Positions 1-8,554 of a stretch of DNA of 16,529 bases are shown in pieces. This DNA is from a bacterium (GTDB lineage Bacteria; Ratteibacteria; UBA8468; B48-G9; JAFGKM01). A program made the translations under genes and the position numbers. The notes beneath the pieces are model-generated. The model was not told the DNA's origin, searched no databases, and was given only the letters and a program-made list of their open reading frames with translations. Each line of letters begins with the position of its first letter. The first letter of the stretch is position 1. Location: the NCBI GenBank assembly GCA_026416755.1, contig JAOAEP010000157.1, positions 1 to 16,529 on the forward strand, given 5' to 3'.

Positions 1-378
1 AGCTAATGCTATCCCACATCCTTGTCCAATTCCATGTCCTAATGAACCATTTATTATACTTATTGTTGGTAAATTTATATCAGGAATACTTCCAAATTTT
101 GAATTTTTACTCCCAATTTTATCAATAATTGAATGGTCCAAATATCCTAAATCTCCTAAAATAGGAAACAAAGAAATAGCACCATGCCCCTTGCTTATAA
201 CTAATCTATCACAATTTAAATTTAAAATCTTTCCATAGTATAAAAGAACTAAGATCTCAATACATGAAAGTGAAGATGCTATTCTTGTTTCAGGTACTTT
301 TAGATGAAGTTTTAAAGTTTCTTTTCTTATAAAAGTCGCTTTTTCTTCAAGGAATTTAAAAAAATTTTCCTCTTTCAT
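1..378 (-). CDS. Transketolase N-terminal subunit (partial, 3' end outside window)
   Basis: Reading the reverse strand from an ATG at 378 gives 126 codons open to the left edge. Visible motifs are SKGHGA, then LGYL, then NGSLGHGIGQGCGIALA, the conserved thiamine-diphosphate-side motifs of the N-terminal half of transketolase. The GDG motif that follows in the family would lie beyond the window. The family moves two-carbon ketol units between sugar phosphates, giving for example sedoheptulose 7-phosphate. Many bacteria split the enzyme into N and C subunits, and the cut prevents telling whether this is split or full length. The start shares an ATGA overlap (375-378) with the kinase upstream, so translation is probably coupled. 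As the last visible gene of a surface-glycan operon it more likely supplies a sugar precursor than serves central metabolism; that is inference. Confidence 0.88.
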   Translation of the reverse strand, partial: MKEENFFKFLEEKATFIRKETLKLHLKVPETRIASSLSCIEILVLLYYGKILNLNCDRLVISKGHGAISLFPILGDLGYLDHSIIDKIGSKNSKFGSIPDINLPTISIINGSLGHGIGQGCGIALA

Positions 379-1355
379 ACTTGATAGAAAATTATTTGAC
401 TACCTTGATTTTCAAATTTAAAAGGAACAAAAAGCCCTTTTATTTCTTCTTTTATTTTTTGGTGTAATTCTGGTGGAGCAAAAAATAACATAAATCCCCC
501 TCCGCCTGCTCCAAGAAGTTTTCCTCCTATTACTCCTATTTTTTTTGCTTTTTCATAAAGTTCATCAATAGTAGGATTTGATATTTTTTCTGACAAAGAC
601 CTTTTAAACTGCCATGCTTCATCAAGTAATTTCCCAAATTCTTTTAAATCATCATTTCTTACAAGAATCTTTATCCCTTCTTCTACCATTTCATGTAAAA
701 TTTTAAGTTCATATTTTTTCTTTTCTATATTTTTGATTTGTTCACTTGCAATTTCTGAAGCATATCTTGATATTCCAGTGAAATATAATAGTAAGTATTT
801 TTCAAACTCTTCTTTTTTGCCTGGAGGTAAAATTACAGGTTCTACTACAAAACTATCATCGGGTAAAAATGTAATTTTATTTAAACCACCATAAGCAACT
901 TCTATCTGGTCTTGACAACCAACATTTTCCTTTAAAACTTCTTGTTCTATATAAATTGCTTCTTTTGCTAATTCTTCTTTTGATTTAATTTTTCCTAAAA
1001 GTCCATATAAAGCATTTAAAAGACCAACTGTAAAAGATGAACTTGAACCAAGACCAGTTCTTGCAGGAAGATCACCGTCATGGTGTATTTCAACTCCAAA
1101 GTCAATATTTAAATATTTCAAAACTCCTCTTACTGCTGGATGTTTAATTTCCTCTATTTCTTTTACCATTTCAATTATTGAATATACAATTCTGTGCTTA
1201 TGTTCAAAAAATGGTGGAAGATGTCTACAGGAAATGTAGCAATATTTATCAATCGTTGTGGTCAAAACAGCACCTTTATTATATCTATACCAACAAGGAT
1301 AATCAGTCCCTCCTCCAAAAAAAGAAATTCTAAAAGGTGTTCTCGTAATTACCAT
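375..1355 (-). CDS. GHMP-family sugar kinase, D-glycero-D-manno-heptose 7-phosphate kinase-like
   Basis: This 326-residue protein has the GHMP kinase layout. An N-terminal PFRISFFGGGTDYP (7-20) is the signature of the heptose/fucose kinase branch. The ATP-binding GLGSSSS loop is at 101-107, a GCQDQ segment around 147-151 holds the likely catalytic Asp149, and the C-terminal glycine motif GAGGGGFM is at 282-289. Length fits HddA-type kinases (about 330-350 residues), which phosphorylate heptose 7-phosphate at C1 for NDP-heptose synthesis. Relatives with the same N-terminal signature phosphorylate other sugars, so the substrate is not proven. The start lies 5 bases after the stop of the coiled-coil gene, with no clear Shine-Dalgarno site, and the stop overlaps the transketolase start (ATGA). 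Heptose chemistry is supported by the neighbouring transketolase, which can make sedoheptulose 7-phosphate. Confidence 0.85.
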   Translation of the reverse strand: MVITRTPFRISFFGGGTDYPCWYRYNKGAVLTTTIDKYCYISCRHLPPFFEHKHRIVYSIIEMVKEIEEIKHPAVRGVLKYLNIDFGVEIHHDGDLPARTGLGSSSSFTVGLLNALYGLLGKIKSKEELAKEAIYIEQEVLKENVGCQDQIEVAYGGLNKITFLPDDSFVVEPVILPPGKKEEFEKYLLLYFTGISRYASEIASEQIKNIEKKKYELKILHEMVEEGIKILVRNDDLKEFGKLLDEAWQFKRSLSEKISNPTIDELYEKAKKIGVIGGKLLGAGGGGFMLFFAPPELHQKIKEEIKGLFVPFKFENQGSQIIFYQV

Positions 1356-1360
1356 TTTTA

Positions 1361-2251
1361 TTAAAATTCATAAGAAAAAAATACAAAAAATCCGTTTTCT
1401 TCTGCATATTTCAAAATTTTTGGTGAACATGAATGAACTACAAAAAGTGAAAATTTTTTATGTGGAATACTTTTATTTATTCGCTCAAGACGTTTTTTAA
1501 AAATATCTATGTCCTTTAATTTTAAATGTGTTTTTGCTTCTCCTATTATATAAATTTCCTCTCCATCTTTTTTACCTTTTCCATATATGTTTATTTCCTC
1601 TTCTTGCCCATCGGGATACTCAATAAACTTTCTTAATAATCTTTCTGTTAAATCTATACCATGTCTTTCTTTTAAAATTTTGGGAAGTGCTTTATACGCT
1701 TGATTTTCTAAATCAAAACCAATTGAATGTGAAATCCCTCCCAATTCTTTTTGTATATTCTTTACTGTTTTAGTTAAACTTCTCAACTCTTCCTCTGTTT
1801 TTCTCTGTGCTTCGGCTAATTGGTTCAATCTTTCTTCTGTCTTTTGCTGTGCTATGGTTAGTTGATTTAATCTTTCTTCTGTTTTTTGTTGTGCTATAGT
1901 TAGTTGGTTTACTCTCTCGGTTAGTTGGTTTAATCTTTCTTCTGTCTTTTGCTGTGCTATAGCCAGTTGGTTTACTCTCTCAGTTAGTTGGTTTAATCTC
2001 TCTTCTGTTTTTCTCTGTGCTTCGGCTAACTGATTTAATCTTTCCTCTGTCTTTTGTTGTGCTATAGTTAACTCATTTAATTGTTTCTCTGTTTTTTCTT
2101 GTGCAATAGCAAGAGATTTGACTATACTTTTTAATTCTTCAAACTCTTCTCTTTTTATAACGTATTCCTCTCTCAAAAAATCATAGAGTGCAATAACAGC
2201 ATCTTTTAATTCTGCTGGAAATTTTTCAAGTACTTCTCCAAATTTTATCAT
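1361..2251 (-). CDS. Coiled-coil protein with C-terminal PD-(D/E)XK-like domain (DUF3782-like)
   Basis: The protein has 296 residues in three parts: a helical N-terminus (1-47), a coiled coil of repeated units (48-159), and a globular C-terminal domain (about 170-296). The coiled coil has seven 14-residue units of the type IAQQKTEERLNQL and two inserted 7-residue TERVNQL spacers. The C-terminal domain has GFDLENQAYKAL, then EEEINIYG, then a strand with GEAKT, the spacing expected for a PD-(D/E)XK nuclease-like core (acidic residue, then E-x-K). I relate it to the DUF3782 type of coiled-coil protein; no enzymatic activity is established. It has a strong Shine-Dalgarno site (GGAG 2257-2260, 5 bases before ATG). 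It sits inside a glycan operon, which its fold does not explain, so it may be an inserted passenger gene. Confidence 0.75.
   Translation of the reverse strand: MIKFGEVLEKFPAELKDAVIALYDFLREEYVIKREEFEELKSIVKSLAIAQEKTEKQLNELTIAQQKTEERLNQLAEAQRKTEERLNQLTERVNQLAIAQQKTEERLNQLTERVNQLTIAQQKTEERLNQLTIAQQKTEERLNQLAEAQRKTEEELRSLTKTVKNIQKELGGISHSIGFDLENQAYKALPKILKERHGIDLTERLLRKFIEYPDGQEEEINIYGKGKKDGEEIYIIGEAKTHLKLKDIDIFKKRLERINKSIPHKKFSLFVVHSCSPKILKYAEENGFFVFFSYEF
1775..2110 (-). repeat. In-frame 42-bp tandem repeats encoding the coiled coil
   Basis: Codons 48-159 consist of seven 42-bp units (14 residues each: starts at residues 48, 62, 76, 97, 118, 132, 146) with two 21-bp half-units (TERVNQL, residues 90-96 and 111-117). 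The central units are nearly identical in DNA as well as in protein, differing mainly at third positions, which indicates duplication and possible copy-number variation. All changes are in multiples of 21 bp, preserving both reading frame and heptad register. Confidence 0.9.
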
Positions 2252-2278
2252 CTTAACTCCTTTTCCATTACAATTTTA

Positions 2279-3730
2279 TCACATTTTTTTTACAGCACCA
2301 AGTTTGTAAATTATAAAATTTTCGTTTCTTTCAATTGTATCAAAATTATGTAAAAATTTATGTTTGCCTTCCAATTTCAAATATTGCTTCCAATCAATAA
2401 GAATAAGCAAACTATAATTTTTTCTAATCAGATTTTTGATTTTATTTTCGTTTAAATCAGTACTCCCAATATGTAATCCTTTTCTTTCTGAATAATAAAC
2501 ATAAGCAGAATTCCAGTCATAATTAGGAAAACAAATTATTATATATTCATCTAACTTTGTTTCTCTTTTAACTATTTCTCCTATCTGAAGAGCTAAAGGT
2601 GCATCAAATTTATGATATCTATAAGCAAATTTAAGAGAAAGTAAGAGATTAAAAAACAAAAACGTTATTAAAAATGTTTTTTTTGAATAGTAATTTTTAA
2701 AAAATCTCTGTAAATATAAAAGCCCTTCTGTGCAAAAAATAGAAACGATAGGTGTAATAACCATATTGTAATAATGATGACATTGAACTTTTATAAGAAT
2801 AAAATAAAAAAGGAATGATGATATTGCTAAACAATAAAAATATTTATAATTTTCCCTATTTCTAATCATAAAAAGCCCTATCCCAGTAGGAATTAAAGTC
2901 AAATGTGTTAAAAGTTCAGGAAATAGATTTAAAATTCCTTGTTTATAGGTTTCAAAAATAAATCTTTCTGCAAGTGTTCCAAAATTTCTTATTCTATATG
3001 CTTTATCTGCTAGGGTTAAAGAAAAATGCCCATATGCTAAATTCATTTCCTCACAATACATTTGCCATCTAAACATCAATCCAATAGGTATCAAAAGAGA
3101 TAAAAGTAAAATGAATTTGTTGAATTTTTTATTTTTAAATATTGCTAAATAAATAATTGGAATAAGAAAAAAAGGACCATATAGTGCTTTATGAAGAAAA
3201 GATATTGAAGAAATAATTATTCCAATTAACCAGTAATATATATTTCCTTTTAAAATTGCATATGAAAAAAAATATAAAAATCCAAGAATTGTTGCTATTA
3301 CAGTTGGTTCCATTAAAAATGTTCTGTTAAAATGAATATTTATTGGAATGGATAAATAAATAAATGTGGCAAGGAGAGAAAAATTTACATCTGATGTTAG
3401 CAAAAGTAAAAGTTTGAAAAAGAAAAAAGTACCTATATATGCCATAATAATTGAAACAACCCTACCCCATATTTCAGATGGAAAAAATATTCTATAGAAA
3501 ATACATACAATTGCTTGATAAATGGGGAATTCAAGAAGCAAATATCTTTCTTCGCCTTCACCGAAAACATCAAGTTCTGTTTTAAAAAAATTTATTCCAT
3601 TTTTATAAAAATTTCTTACTACTGTTGCTGTTTGAGTTTGTCTAAAAGAATAAGTGTCAAGGATTGGAATGTTGATATGGTAAACTAAAATAGGTAAAAA
3701 AAATAAAAAAATTAATAATAATTTTTTCAT
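2279..3730 (-). CDS. GT39/ArnT-like integral membrane glycosyltransferase (GT-C fold)
   Basis: This 483-residue protein is mostly hydrophobic, with an N-terminal membrane anchor (4-20) and roughly ten further membrane segments up to about residue 365, then a soluble C-terminal part. Just after the first membrane segment comes DTYSFRQTQTA (25-35). This is the loop position where GT-C enzymes of the PMT/ArnT class carry their catalytic acidic residue, making Asp25 the candidate base. A second loop motif is LLLEFPIYQ around 64-72. Such enzymes transfer a sugar from a polyprenyl-phosphate donor to a lipid-linked or protein acceptor on the outer face of the membrane. Acceptor and donor cannot be read from sequence. 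The start ATG forms an ATGA overlap with the stop of the CgeB-like gene (3727-3730), so the two are probably co-translated. Confidence 0.82.
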   Translation of the reverse strand: MKKLLLIFLFFLPILVYHINIPILDTYSFRQTQTATVVRNFYKNGINFFKTELDVFGEGEERYLLLEFPIYQAIVCIFYRIFFPSEIWGRVVSIIMAYIGTFFFFKLLLLLTSDVNFSLLATFIYLSIPINIHFNRTFLMEPTVIATILGFLYFFSYAILKGNIYYWLIGIIISSISFLHKALYGPFFLIPIIYLAIFKNKKFNKFILLLSLLIPIGLMFRWQMYCEEMNLAYGHFSLTLADKAYRIRNFGTLAERFIFETYKQGILNLFPELLTHLTLIPTGIGLFMIRNRENYKYFYCLAISSFLFYFILIKVQCHHYYNMVITPIVSIFCTEGLLYLQRFFKNYYSKKTFLITFLFFNLLLSLKFAYRYHKFDAPLALQIGEIVKRETKLDEYIIICFPNYDWNSAYVYYSERKGLHIGSTDLNENKIKNLIRKNYSLLILIDWKQYLKLEGKHKFLHNFDTIERNENFIIYKLGAVKKM

Positions 3731-4983
3731 TTTTTTATTTTAAATATTTTTAAAATTTTTTTCAATTTTTTATAAACGTTGAATAAATAAGAGTAAAAGG
3801 AATGGGGAATAGGTAAAAGGACATAGTATAAGTATATTTTAAAATTTAAAGGAAGATTTTTATGAGCCAAGATGAGTGCTTCTAATCCAAATTTTTTATA
3901 TCCACTTAAGATAAATGCTTTTGCCATATAAGTGTAGTACTCTGAATAATTCTTTCTTAGTTCCAATCTCGGTTTATTATAATTTTGGGGCCAAAATTTT
4001 TGGTGTTGCTCTTTTTCAATTTCTTTAAAAACATTATACATCCTGTGATATGGGGTATAATTTTCTATACATTTTTTCCATCCACGTTTTGCAATTTCCA
4101 ATCTTTCTTTTTCATTTTTTAGATAATATTTTACTTTATCTATAAGTTCTTTTTCATTATCAAAACAATCAATTTCTTTCCCTATCTCAAAATATTTTTC
4201 CAAATGAGGGACATATTCAGTTAACATAAATCCACCTTGAAGCATTACTTCAAAAATTCTACCCTTCCATTGTTTTTTATTATTAAATGTCTTTGTAAAA
4301 CATAAGTTTATTTTGCTTTTCCTAAAAACTTCATTCATTTCTATAAAAGATAAATATTTTCCCCAACCGTGTCCTGCAAGGAATAAATCTATTTTCAAAT
4401 TATTTTTCAAAAAATTAATATATTTTTCTCTATCCTCTGTCTTAAAGCCAATAAAAGAGACATCATATATTTTTTCAATTTTATCCCATTCAGGATAGGA
4501 AGGTATTCCATCACAAGGTAAAGTATGAATTACTTTTACATTAAGTTTTTTATACTTTTCTATTGCTTCTATTGAATGGGTCACATAAAAATCAAAATAA
4601 GGTATCCAGTATTTTGTATAATTCTCAAACCTAAATTCATCATCAAAAAACCATCCTATAAGTGTAGATTTTTCTCTTATTTTTTTTAGTGTTTCTATAG
4701 TAAATTCATAATAACCAGAAAGATATATAACATAGTCAGATTTATAATTTTTTACAATTTCTAATACTTCTTCATTCATCTTTTTTATCCCAATTTCTAC
4801 AATTCTTTTTTGGAAATCATATGGCAATACATCTTTGAAAATTTTTTTAAGAGGGTCAACAAAATATAAGTCAAAAGGACATGTTAACTTCAGACAGGAA
4901 GAGGCATATTTGTAAATTTTTTTGATACTTAAATCATTAAGAGGCGTTAGAATTAAAACTTTTTTAGGATTATTTATTTCCAT
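3727..4983 (-). CDS. CgeB-like glycosyltransferase with helical C-terminal tail
   Basis: This soluble protein of 418 residues has an N-terminal Rossmann-like half (8-160) with KVLILTP at 8-14 and WFFDDE at 111-116. The second half contains GRIFEVMLQGGFMLTEY (241-257), whose Arg/Glu pair is the conserved nucleotide-sugar-binding motif of the Glyco_trans_1_2/CgeB group of GT-B enzymes, followed by ENYTPYHRM (307-315). Residues from about 330 form an extra tail that is first helical, with TPR-like spacing (MAKAFILSGYKKFGLEALIL), and ends in a basic, hydrophobic helix that may touch the membrane. Family members typically transfer a sugar from an NDP donor onto a growing glycan; the sugar is unknown. 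It starts one base after the preceding stop and overlaps the next gene by four bases. Confidence 0.82.
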   Translation of the reverse strand: MEINNPKKVLILTPLNDLSIKKIYKYASSCLKLTCPFDLYFVDPLKKIFKDVLPYDFQKRIVEIGIKKMNEEVLEIVKNYKSDYVIYLSGYYEFTIETLKKIREKSTLIGWFFDDEFRFENYTKYWIPYFDFYVTHSIEAIEKYKKLNVKVIHTLPCDGIPSYPEWDKIEKIYDVSFIGFKTEDREKYINFLKNNLKIDLFLAGHGWGKYLSFIEMNEVFRKSKINLCFTKTFNNKKQWKGRIFEVMLQGGFMLTEYVPHLEKYFEIGKEIDCFDNEKELIDKVKYYLKNEKERLEIAKRGWKKCIENYTPYHRMYNVFKEIEKEQHQKFWPQNYNKPRLELRKNYSEYYTYMAKAFILSGYKKFGLEALILAHKNLPLNFKIYLYYVLLPIPHSFYSYLFNVYKKLKKILKIFKIKK

Positions 4984-4984
4984 A

Positions 4985-6448
4985 TCAAAGTAAAATTATA
5001 TCTTCTTCTAAAACCCCAGCAGATTTCAGTAATTTATAATATTTTTCTTTGTCTTTAAAACAACTTATAATAATTTTAAATTTTTCTTTTTCTTGCATTT
5101 TAATTCTTGCTAATCTATCTAATGTCAATTTTTCCATTTTCACATTAAATTTTCTACCTAAATAAATTATAAGAAAGGTATATTTATCCTTGCCTATAAA
5201 GTAAATATTTTTAATATTTTGGGGTATTATATGATGATAAAAAATATAAAAACAGTTTCTTACTTTACATTGCCTTTTTACTTGAAAAATTATTTGCCAA
5301 TATATACAACCATATATATATAAAATTAATTTTCCAATTTTTACAATCAAAAATTTGCCCTTTTTCTTTTTTAACTCTTGTAGAGTCATAGTTTCTTTTA
5401 TTATTTTTAATATCTTGGTAAGTTGTTTTATTGTTATAATTTCTGTAAAGATAATAAAAAATACTCTTAATTTTTTAAAAAAAGGAATTTCAAAGTTTTT
5501 GCTTTTTAAACATTCTATTGTCCAATTTCCAAATCTTTTGTCTGATAATACCATTTTTAATAATGTTTCTTTGTCTATATTCTTTTTCTCTCTCAAATAT
5601 TTAATCCCCATATTTTCTTCTAAAGGATATATTCTTTTTGTAATTAAAGTATTTAAAGCAGTTGTGGACATATTTAAACCATCATGAGGACCCATATAGT
5701 CAAAACTTCCACTTTCTCCGGGATGCCAAGTATGATATAAAAATTCCTCTTTAGACCATATTTCTTTTAATCCATAATTTTTTAATCTAAAAGTCATTTC
5801 ATAAACGCCACATATATGACCGAGATAATCTATATGTTCATCTGCTCCACCTATTGATATTAAATGCTCTTTTTTTGCACACATGCATGCTCCATAGTTG
5901 AGTAAATGAATAGGGTCTTTAAGTTTATCTATATCTGTTTTTCCATCCCATCTTAATACCCTTCCTTTTCCTAAAACTTCTTCAAAAGATGGATAATTAA
6001 AAGGATAAAATTTTTTATTTTCATTTCTTATTTCATCTATGTGCAAAACAATATTCGGATCTTTTTCAAACTCTTTAATTATTGTTTTTACAAATGTTTC
6101 TTTTACCATTGCATCACTATCAGGAATACAAATAATTTCTCCTTGGCTTAAAATAATTCCTATGTTAAACATAATGTGTTTATGGTAATAGACATTTTTG
6201 GGCATTTCTAATATAACCCATTTATCTAATATTGGAAAACCTTTTTCAATTGATTTATAAAGTTTTTCTTCAATTTCCTTTGCTTTCCTGTCATAATATT
6301 CAATCCATATAATTTCATATTTCTCTCTATCTATTGTTTGTTTATTAAGATATTCAAGAATATGAAAACTATGCCTTACAGACCAATCAATTAGAATTAT
6401 ACTAACCTTTGGATTTTTTAAATTGTTATTTAAGTAAATTATTTTCAT
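4985..6448 (-). CDS. Two-domain GT2-type glycosyltransferase
   Basis: This protein is 487 residues long. Residues 13-270 form a GT-A fold: PKVSIILIDW start strand (13-22), a metal/nucleotide-binding IPDSDAMV containing DSD at 110-112, and a GGADEHIDYLGH stretch near 200-211 typical of the acceptor end of galactosyltransferase-like GT2 enzymes, then a His-Trp-His loop. A Lys-rich linker with one hydrophobic helix follows. The last 74 residues (about 414-487) look like a small Rossmann domain (NIYFIGKDKY ... FKIIISCF ... AGVLEEDIILL). The first domain should add a sugar from an NDP donor at the inner membrane face. The role of the last domain is unknown. It begins 6 bases after the wzt stop without a clear ribosome-binding site, suggesting re-initiation from wzt. 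Confidence 0.83.
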   Translation of the reverse strand: MKIIYLNNNLKNPKVSIILIDWSVRHSFHILEYLNKQTIDREKYEIIWIEYYDRKAKEIEEKLYKSIEKGFPILDKWVILEMPKNVYYHKHIMFNIGIILSQGEIICIPDSDAMVKETFVKTIIKEFEKDPNIVLHIDEIRNENKKFYPFNYPSFEEVLGKGRVLRWDGKTDIDKLKDPIHLLNYGACMCAKKEHLISIGGADEHIDYLGHICGVYEMTFRLKNYGLKEIWSKEEFLYHTWHPGESGSFDYMGPHDGLNMSTTALNTLITKRIYPLEENMGIKYLREKKNIDKETLLKMVLSDKRFGNWTIECLKSKNFEIPFFKKLRVFFIIFTEIITIKQLTKILKIIKETMTLQELKKKKGKFLIVKIGKLILYIYGCIYWQIIFQVKRQCKVRNCFYIFYHHIIPQNIKNIYFIGKDKYTFLIIYLGRKFNVKMEKLTLDRLARIKMQEKEKFKIIISCFKDKEKYYKLLKSAGVLEEDIILL

Positions 6449-6453
6449 TATTT

Positions 6454-7701
6454 TTAATTATTGTAAAATTTATTTTTTATAACAAAAATACCATCTCTTG
6501 GATTTTGTAATTGCCAGTTTGTTTCAAATGGTTTACAGTCAGTTATTTCAAAATTTATAGCATTTTCCCATATGTCTATCTCAATCCTTTCTCCTGTGGC
6601 AAATTGAATTTTCCCTTTTCTTAAAATTAGTTCTATTCTATAACTCCCTATAGTTAAATTTGTTGGGCCAAATTCTATTTTAATTTTTTTAATTTTAGGA
6701 TCGAAATTTTTATTATGGAGTTCTGCGGAAGCACCTGAAAATATCATGATATTGTTTTTATCATATATCCTAAAAACAATATGATATTTCTCTTCAATTT
6801 CTCCTTCAAGTTCTATATGTAAAATAATTTTTTCATCAAATTTAAAACCAGTTTTCAAATTACCATTTTCATCATATATTTCTACTTTTTTAAAATAAAA
6901 TTTTTTATACTTTATCTCCTGGTCATTTCTTATCCTTACAGGTGAAATTCCGTATTTTTGTATAAATTTTTCTTCATATTCTCTTGTAATTTCATCACTT
7001 CTTCCAATTTTTTCAATTTTCCCTTTTTCCAACCATATTACTTTTTCACATAAAGCTCTTATAGCAGACATATTATGACTTACAAATAAAACAGTTCGCC
7101 CTTCTTTTGTAATACTATCCATTTTACCAAGACATTTTTTTTGAAAAGAAATATCTCCAACAGCAAGGACTTCATCAACAAGTAAAATATCAGGTTCAAA
7201 ATGAGCAGCAACAGAAAAAGCAAGACGAACATACATACCAGATGAATAATATTTTACAGGAGTATCAAGAAATTTTTCCATCTCTGCAAATTCAACTATT
7301 TCATCAAATTTTTTATCTATCTCTTTTTTCTTCATTCCAAGCATAGCACCATTTAAATATATATTTTCTCTTCCTGTAAGTTCCGGATGAAAACCAATTC
7401 CTACTTCAAGTAAACTCCCTACCCTTCCATAAACTTCTGCATAGCCATCTGTTGGTTCTGTTATTCTTGATAAAATTTTAAGTAATGTAGTTTTGCCTGC
7501 TCCATTTGGCCCAATTATTCCTATTACTTCACCCTTTTTTATTTCAAAACTAACATCTTTTAATGCCCATATAAATTGGTCATTTTTTTTCTTTTTTCTT
7601 TTAAAAAAGTTTATTATTTCCTCTCTAATTGTTTTATAAGGCAATCTTTCTCCTATTCTATATTTCTTACTTAATTTTTCTACTTTTATTACTGTTTCCA
7701 T
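6454..7701 (-). CDS. wzt: Polysaccharide ABC exporter ATP-binding protein with Wzt C-terminal domain
   Basis: This is a 415-residue ATPase. The nucleotide-binding domain (1-245) shows Walker A GPNGAGKT (64-71), the unusual signature YSSGM (152-156) typical of O-antigen and teichoic-acid exporters, Walker B DILLVDE (171-177) and the switch His209. Residues from about 255 to 410 form a beta-rich domain of the Wzt C-terminal type. In characterised O-antigen exporters this domain recognises the modified non-reducing end of the glycan and so fixes export specificity. Its presence implies that the glycan is completed, and probably capped, in the cytoplasm before export. It pairs with the permease encoded just upstream (3-base gap) and is followed by the glycosyltransferases. 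Confidence 0.93.
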   Translation of the reverse strand: METVIKVEKLSKKYRIGERLPYKTIREEIINFFKRKKKKNDQFIWALKDVSFEIKKGEVIGIIGPNGAGKTTLLKILSRITEPTDGYAEVYGRVGSLLEVGIGFHPELTGRENIYLNGAMLGMKKKEIDKKFDEIVEFAEMEKFLDTPVKYYSSGMYVRLAFSVAAHFEPDILLVDEVLAVGDISFQKKCLGKMDSITKEGRTVLFVSHNMSAIRALCEKVIWLEKGKIEKIGRSDEITREYEEKFIQKYGISPVRIRNDQEIKYKKFYFKKVEIYDENGNLKTGFKFDEKIILHIELEGEIEEKYHIVFRIYDKNNIMIFSGASAELHNKNFDPKIKKIKIEFGPTNLTIGSYRIELILRKGKIQFATGERIEIDIWENAINFEITDCKPFETNWQLQNPRDGIFVIKNKFYNN

Positions 7702-7704
7702 ATT

Positions 7705-8523
7705 TTATATTACATCCGCAAATGACCTTTCCATATTTTTAAAAAAGTAAATACCACCTATAAAAAGAATAAAGATAATAAAAATGGAAAAATACATCAT
7801 TTTTATTGAAGTTATTTCTTTCCCTAATATACACCATCTAAAACCTTCTATAACACCTACCATTGGATTTAAACCATAAATTAACCTAAATTTTTCAGGA
7901 ATTATTGAAGTAGGATAAGTAATTGGAGTTAAAAAAAACCATACCTGAATTAAAAAGTTCATTATATATCTAACATCTCTGTAATAAACATTTAAAGCAG
8001 ATAAATATAAAGAAACTGAAAATGCAGTTAGAATAGAAATTAAAATAAATATAGGAAGATAAATTATGTTACCGGTAGGAGAAATTTTATAAAAAAGTAA
8101 GAAAAAAATTAAAACAAAAAAAGAAATAAGAAAATCAAGAAGATGACTTAAAATTGAGGAAAGTGGTAATAGAATTTTGGGGAAATAAATTTTTGTTACT
8201 ACATTCTGGTGTCTTACAATACTTTCAACTGCAAATAATAAACTGTTTGCAAAATATGTCCAAATAATTAGTCCTGTATAAGAAAAAATAGGATAAGGAA
8301 TATTATCAGATGGAATTTTTGCAAATTTCCCAAAAAATAAAGTAAAGATAATCATCATAAAAAGTGGTTGTAAAATTGCCCATCCAATTCCAAAGATTGT
8401 CTGTTTATATTTAACTTTTATATCTTTCCAGATTAAAAAAAATAAAAGTTCTCTGTATTCGTATATTTCCTTTAGATTAACCGCTTGCCACCTATTTTTC
8501 GGTTTTATTATTATTTTTTCCAT
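7705..8523 (-). CDS. wzm: Polysaccharide ABC-2 exporter permease
   Basis: The protein has 272 residues and about six membrane segments. After a short amphipathic N-terminus comes a cytoplasmic stretch YRELLFFLIWKDIKVKYKQT and then FGIGWAILQPLFMMIIFTLFFG, both hallmarks of the ABC-2 O-antigen/teichoic-acid permease family. The late LNPMVGVIEGFRW motif is also typical. It forms the transmembrane channel that moves a lipid-linked glycan across the inner membrane with its ATPase partner. It is the first gene of the minus-strand glycan operon. A promoter lies immediately upstream, with the -10 box ending 10 bases before the ATG and no Shine-Dalgarno site, so its mRNA is probably leaderless. Confidence 0.93.
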   Translation of the reverse strand: MEKIIIKPKNRWQAVNLKEIYEYRELLFFLIWKDIKVKYKQTIFGIGWAILQPLFMMIIFTLFFGKFAKIPSDNIPYPIFSYTGLIIWTYFANSLLFAVESIVRHQNVVTKIYFPKILLPLSSILSHLLDFLISFFVLIFFLLFYKISPTGNIIYLPIFILISILTAFSVSLYLSALNVYYRDVRYIMNFLIQVWFFLTPITYPTSIIPEKFRLIYGLNPMVGVIEGFRWCILGKEITSIKMMYFSIFIIFILFIGGIYFFKNMERSFADVI

Positions 8524-8554
8524 TGTTTAATATATTTTAAACAAATTAAACAAT
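8522..8554. promoter_or_regulatory. Perfect 10-bp inverted repeat over the wzm -10 region and start codon
   Basis: ATTGTTTAAT at 8522-8531 and its exact reverse complement ATTAAACAAT at 8545-8554 flank 13 bases containing the -10 box. Arm centres are 23 bases apart, about two helical turns, suiting a dimeric repressor. The right arm lies within a 14-base sequence also found at the start of the GbsR-like gene. Operator function is inferred. Confidence 0.5.

Noticed and set aside
1775..2110. Possible CRISPR or non-coding tandem repeat
   Set aside because: Units are contiguous, without unique spacers, in frame, and encode regular heptads.
4313..4498. Plus-strand open frame of 61 codons
   Set aside because: Antisense shadow of the CgeB-like gene; Ser/Phe/Lys-rich composition expected from reversed AT-rich coding DNA and no motif.
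5355..5687. Plus-strand open frame of 110 codons, hydrophobic
   Set aside because: Antisense to the GT2-type gene; Phe/Ile richness comes from Lys/Asn/Glu codons on the other strand.
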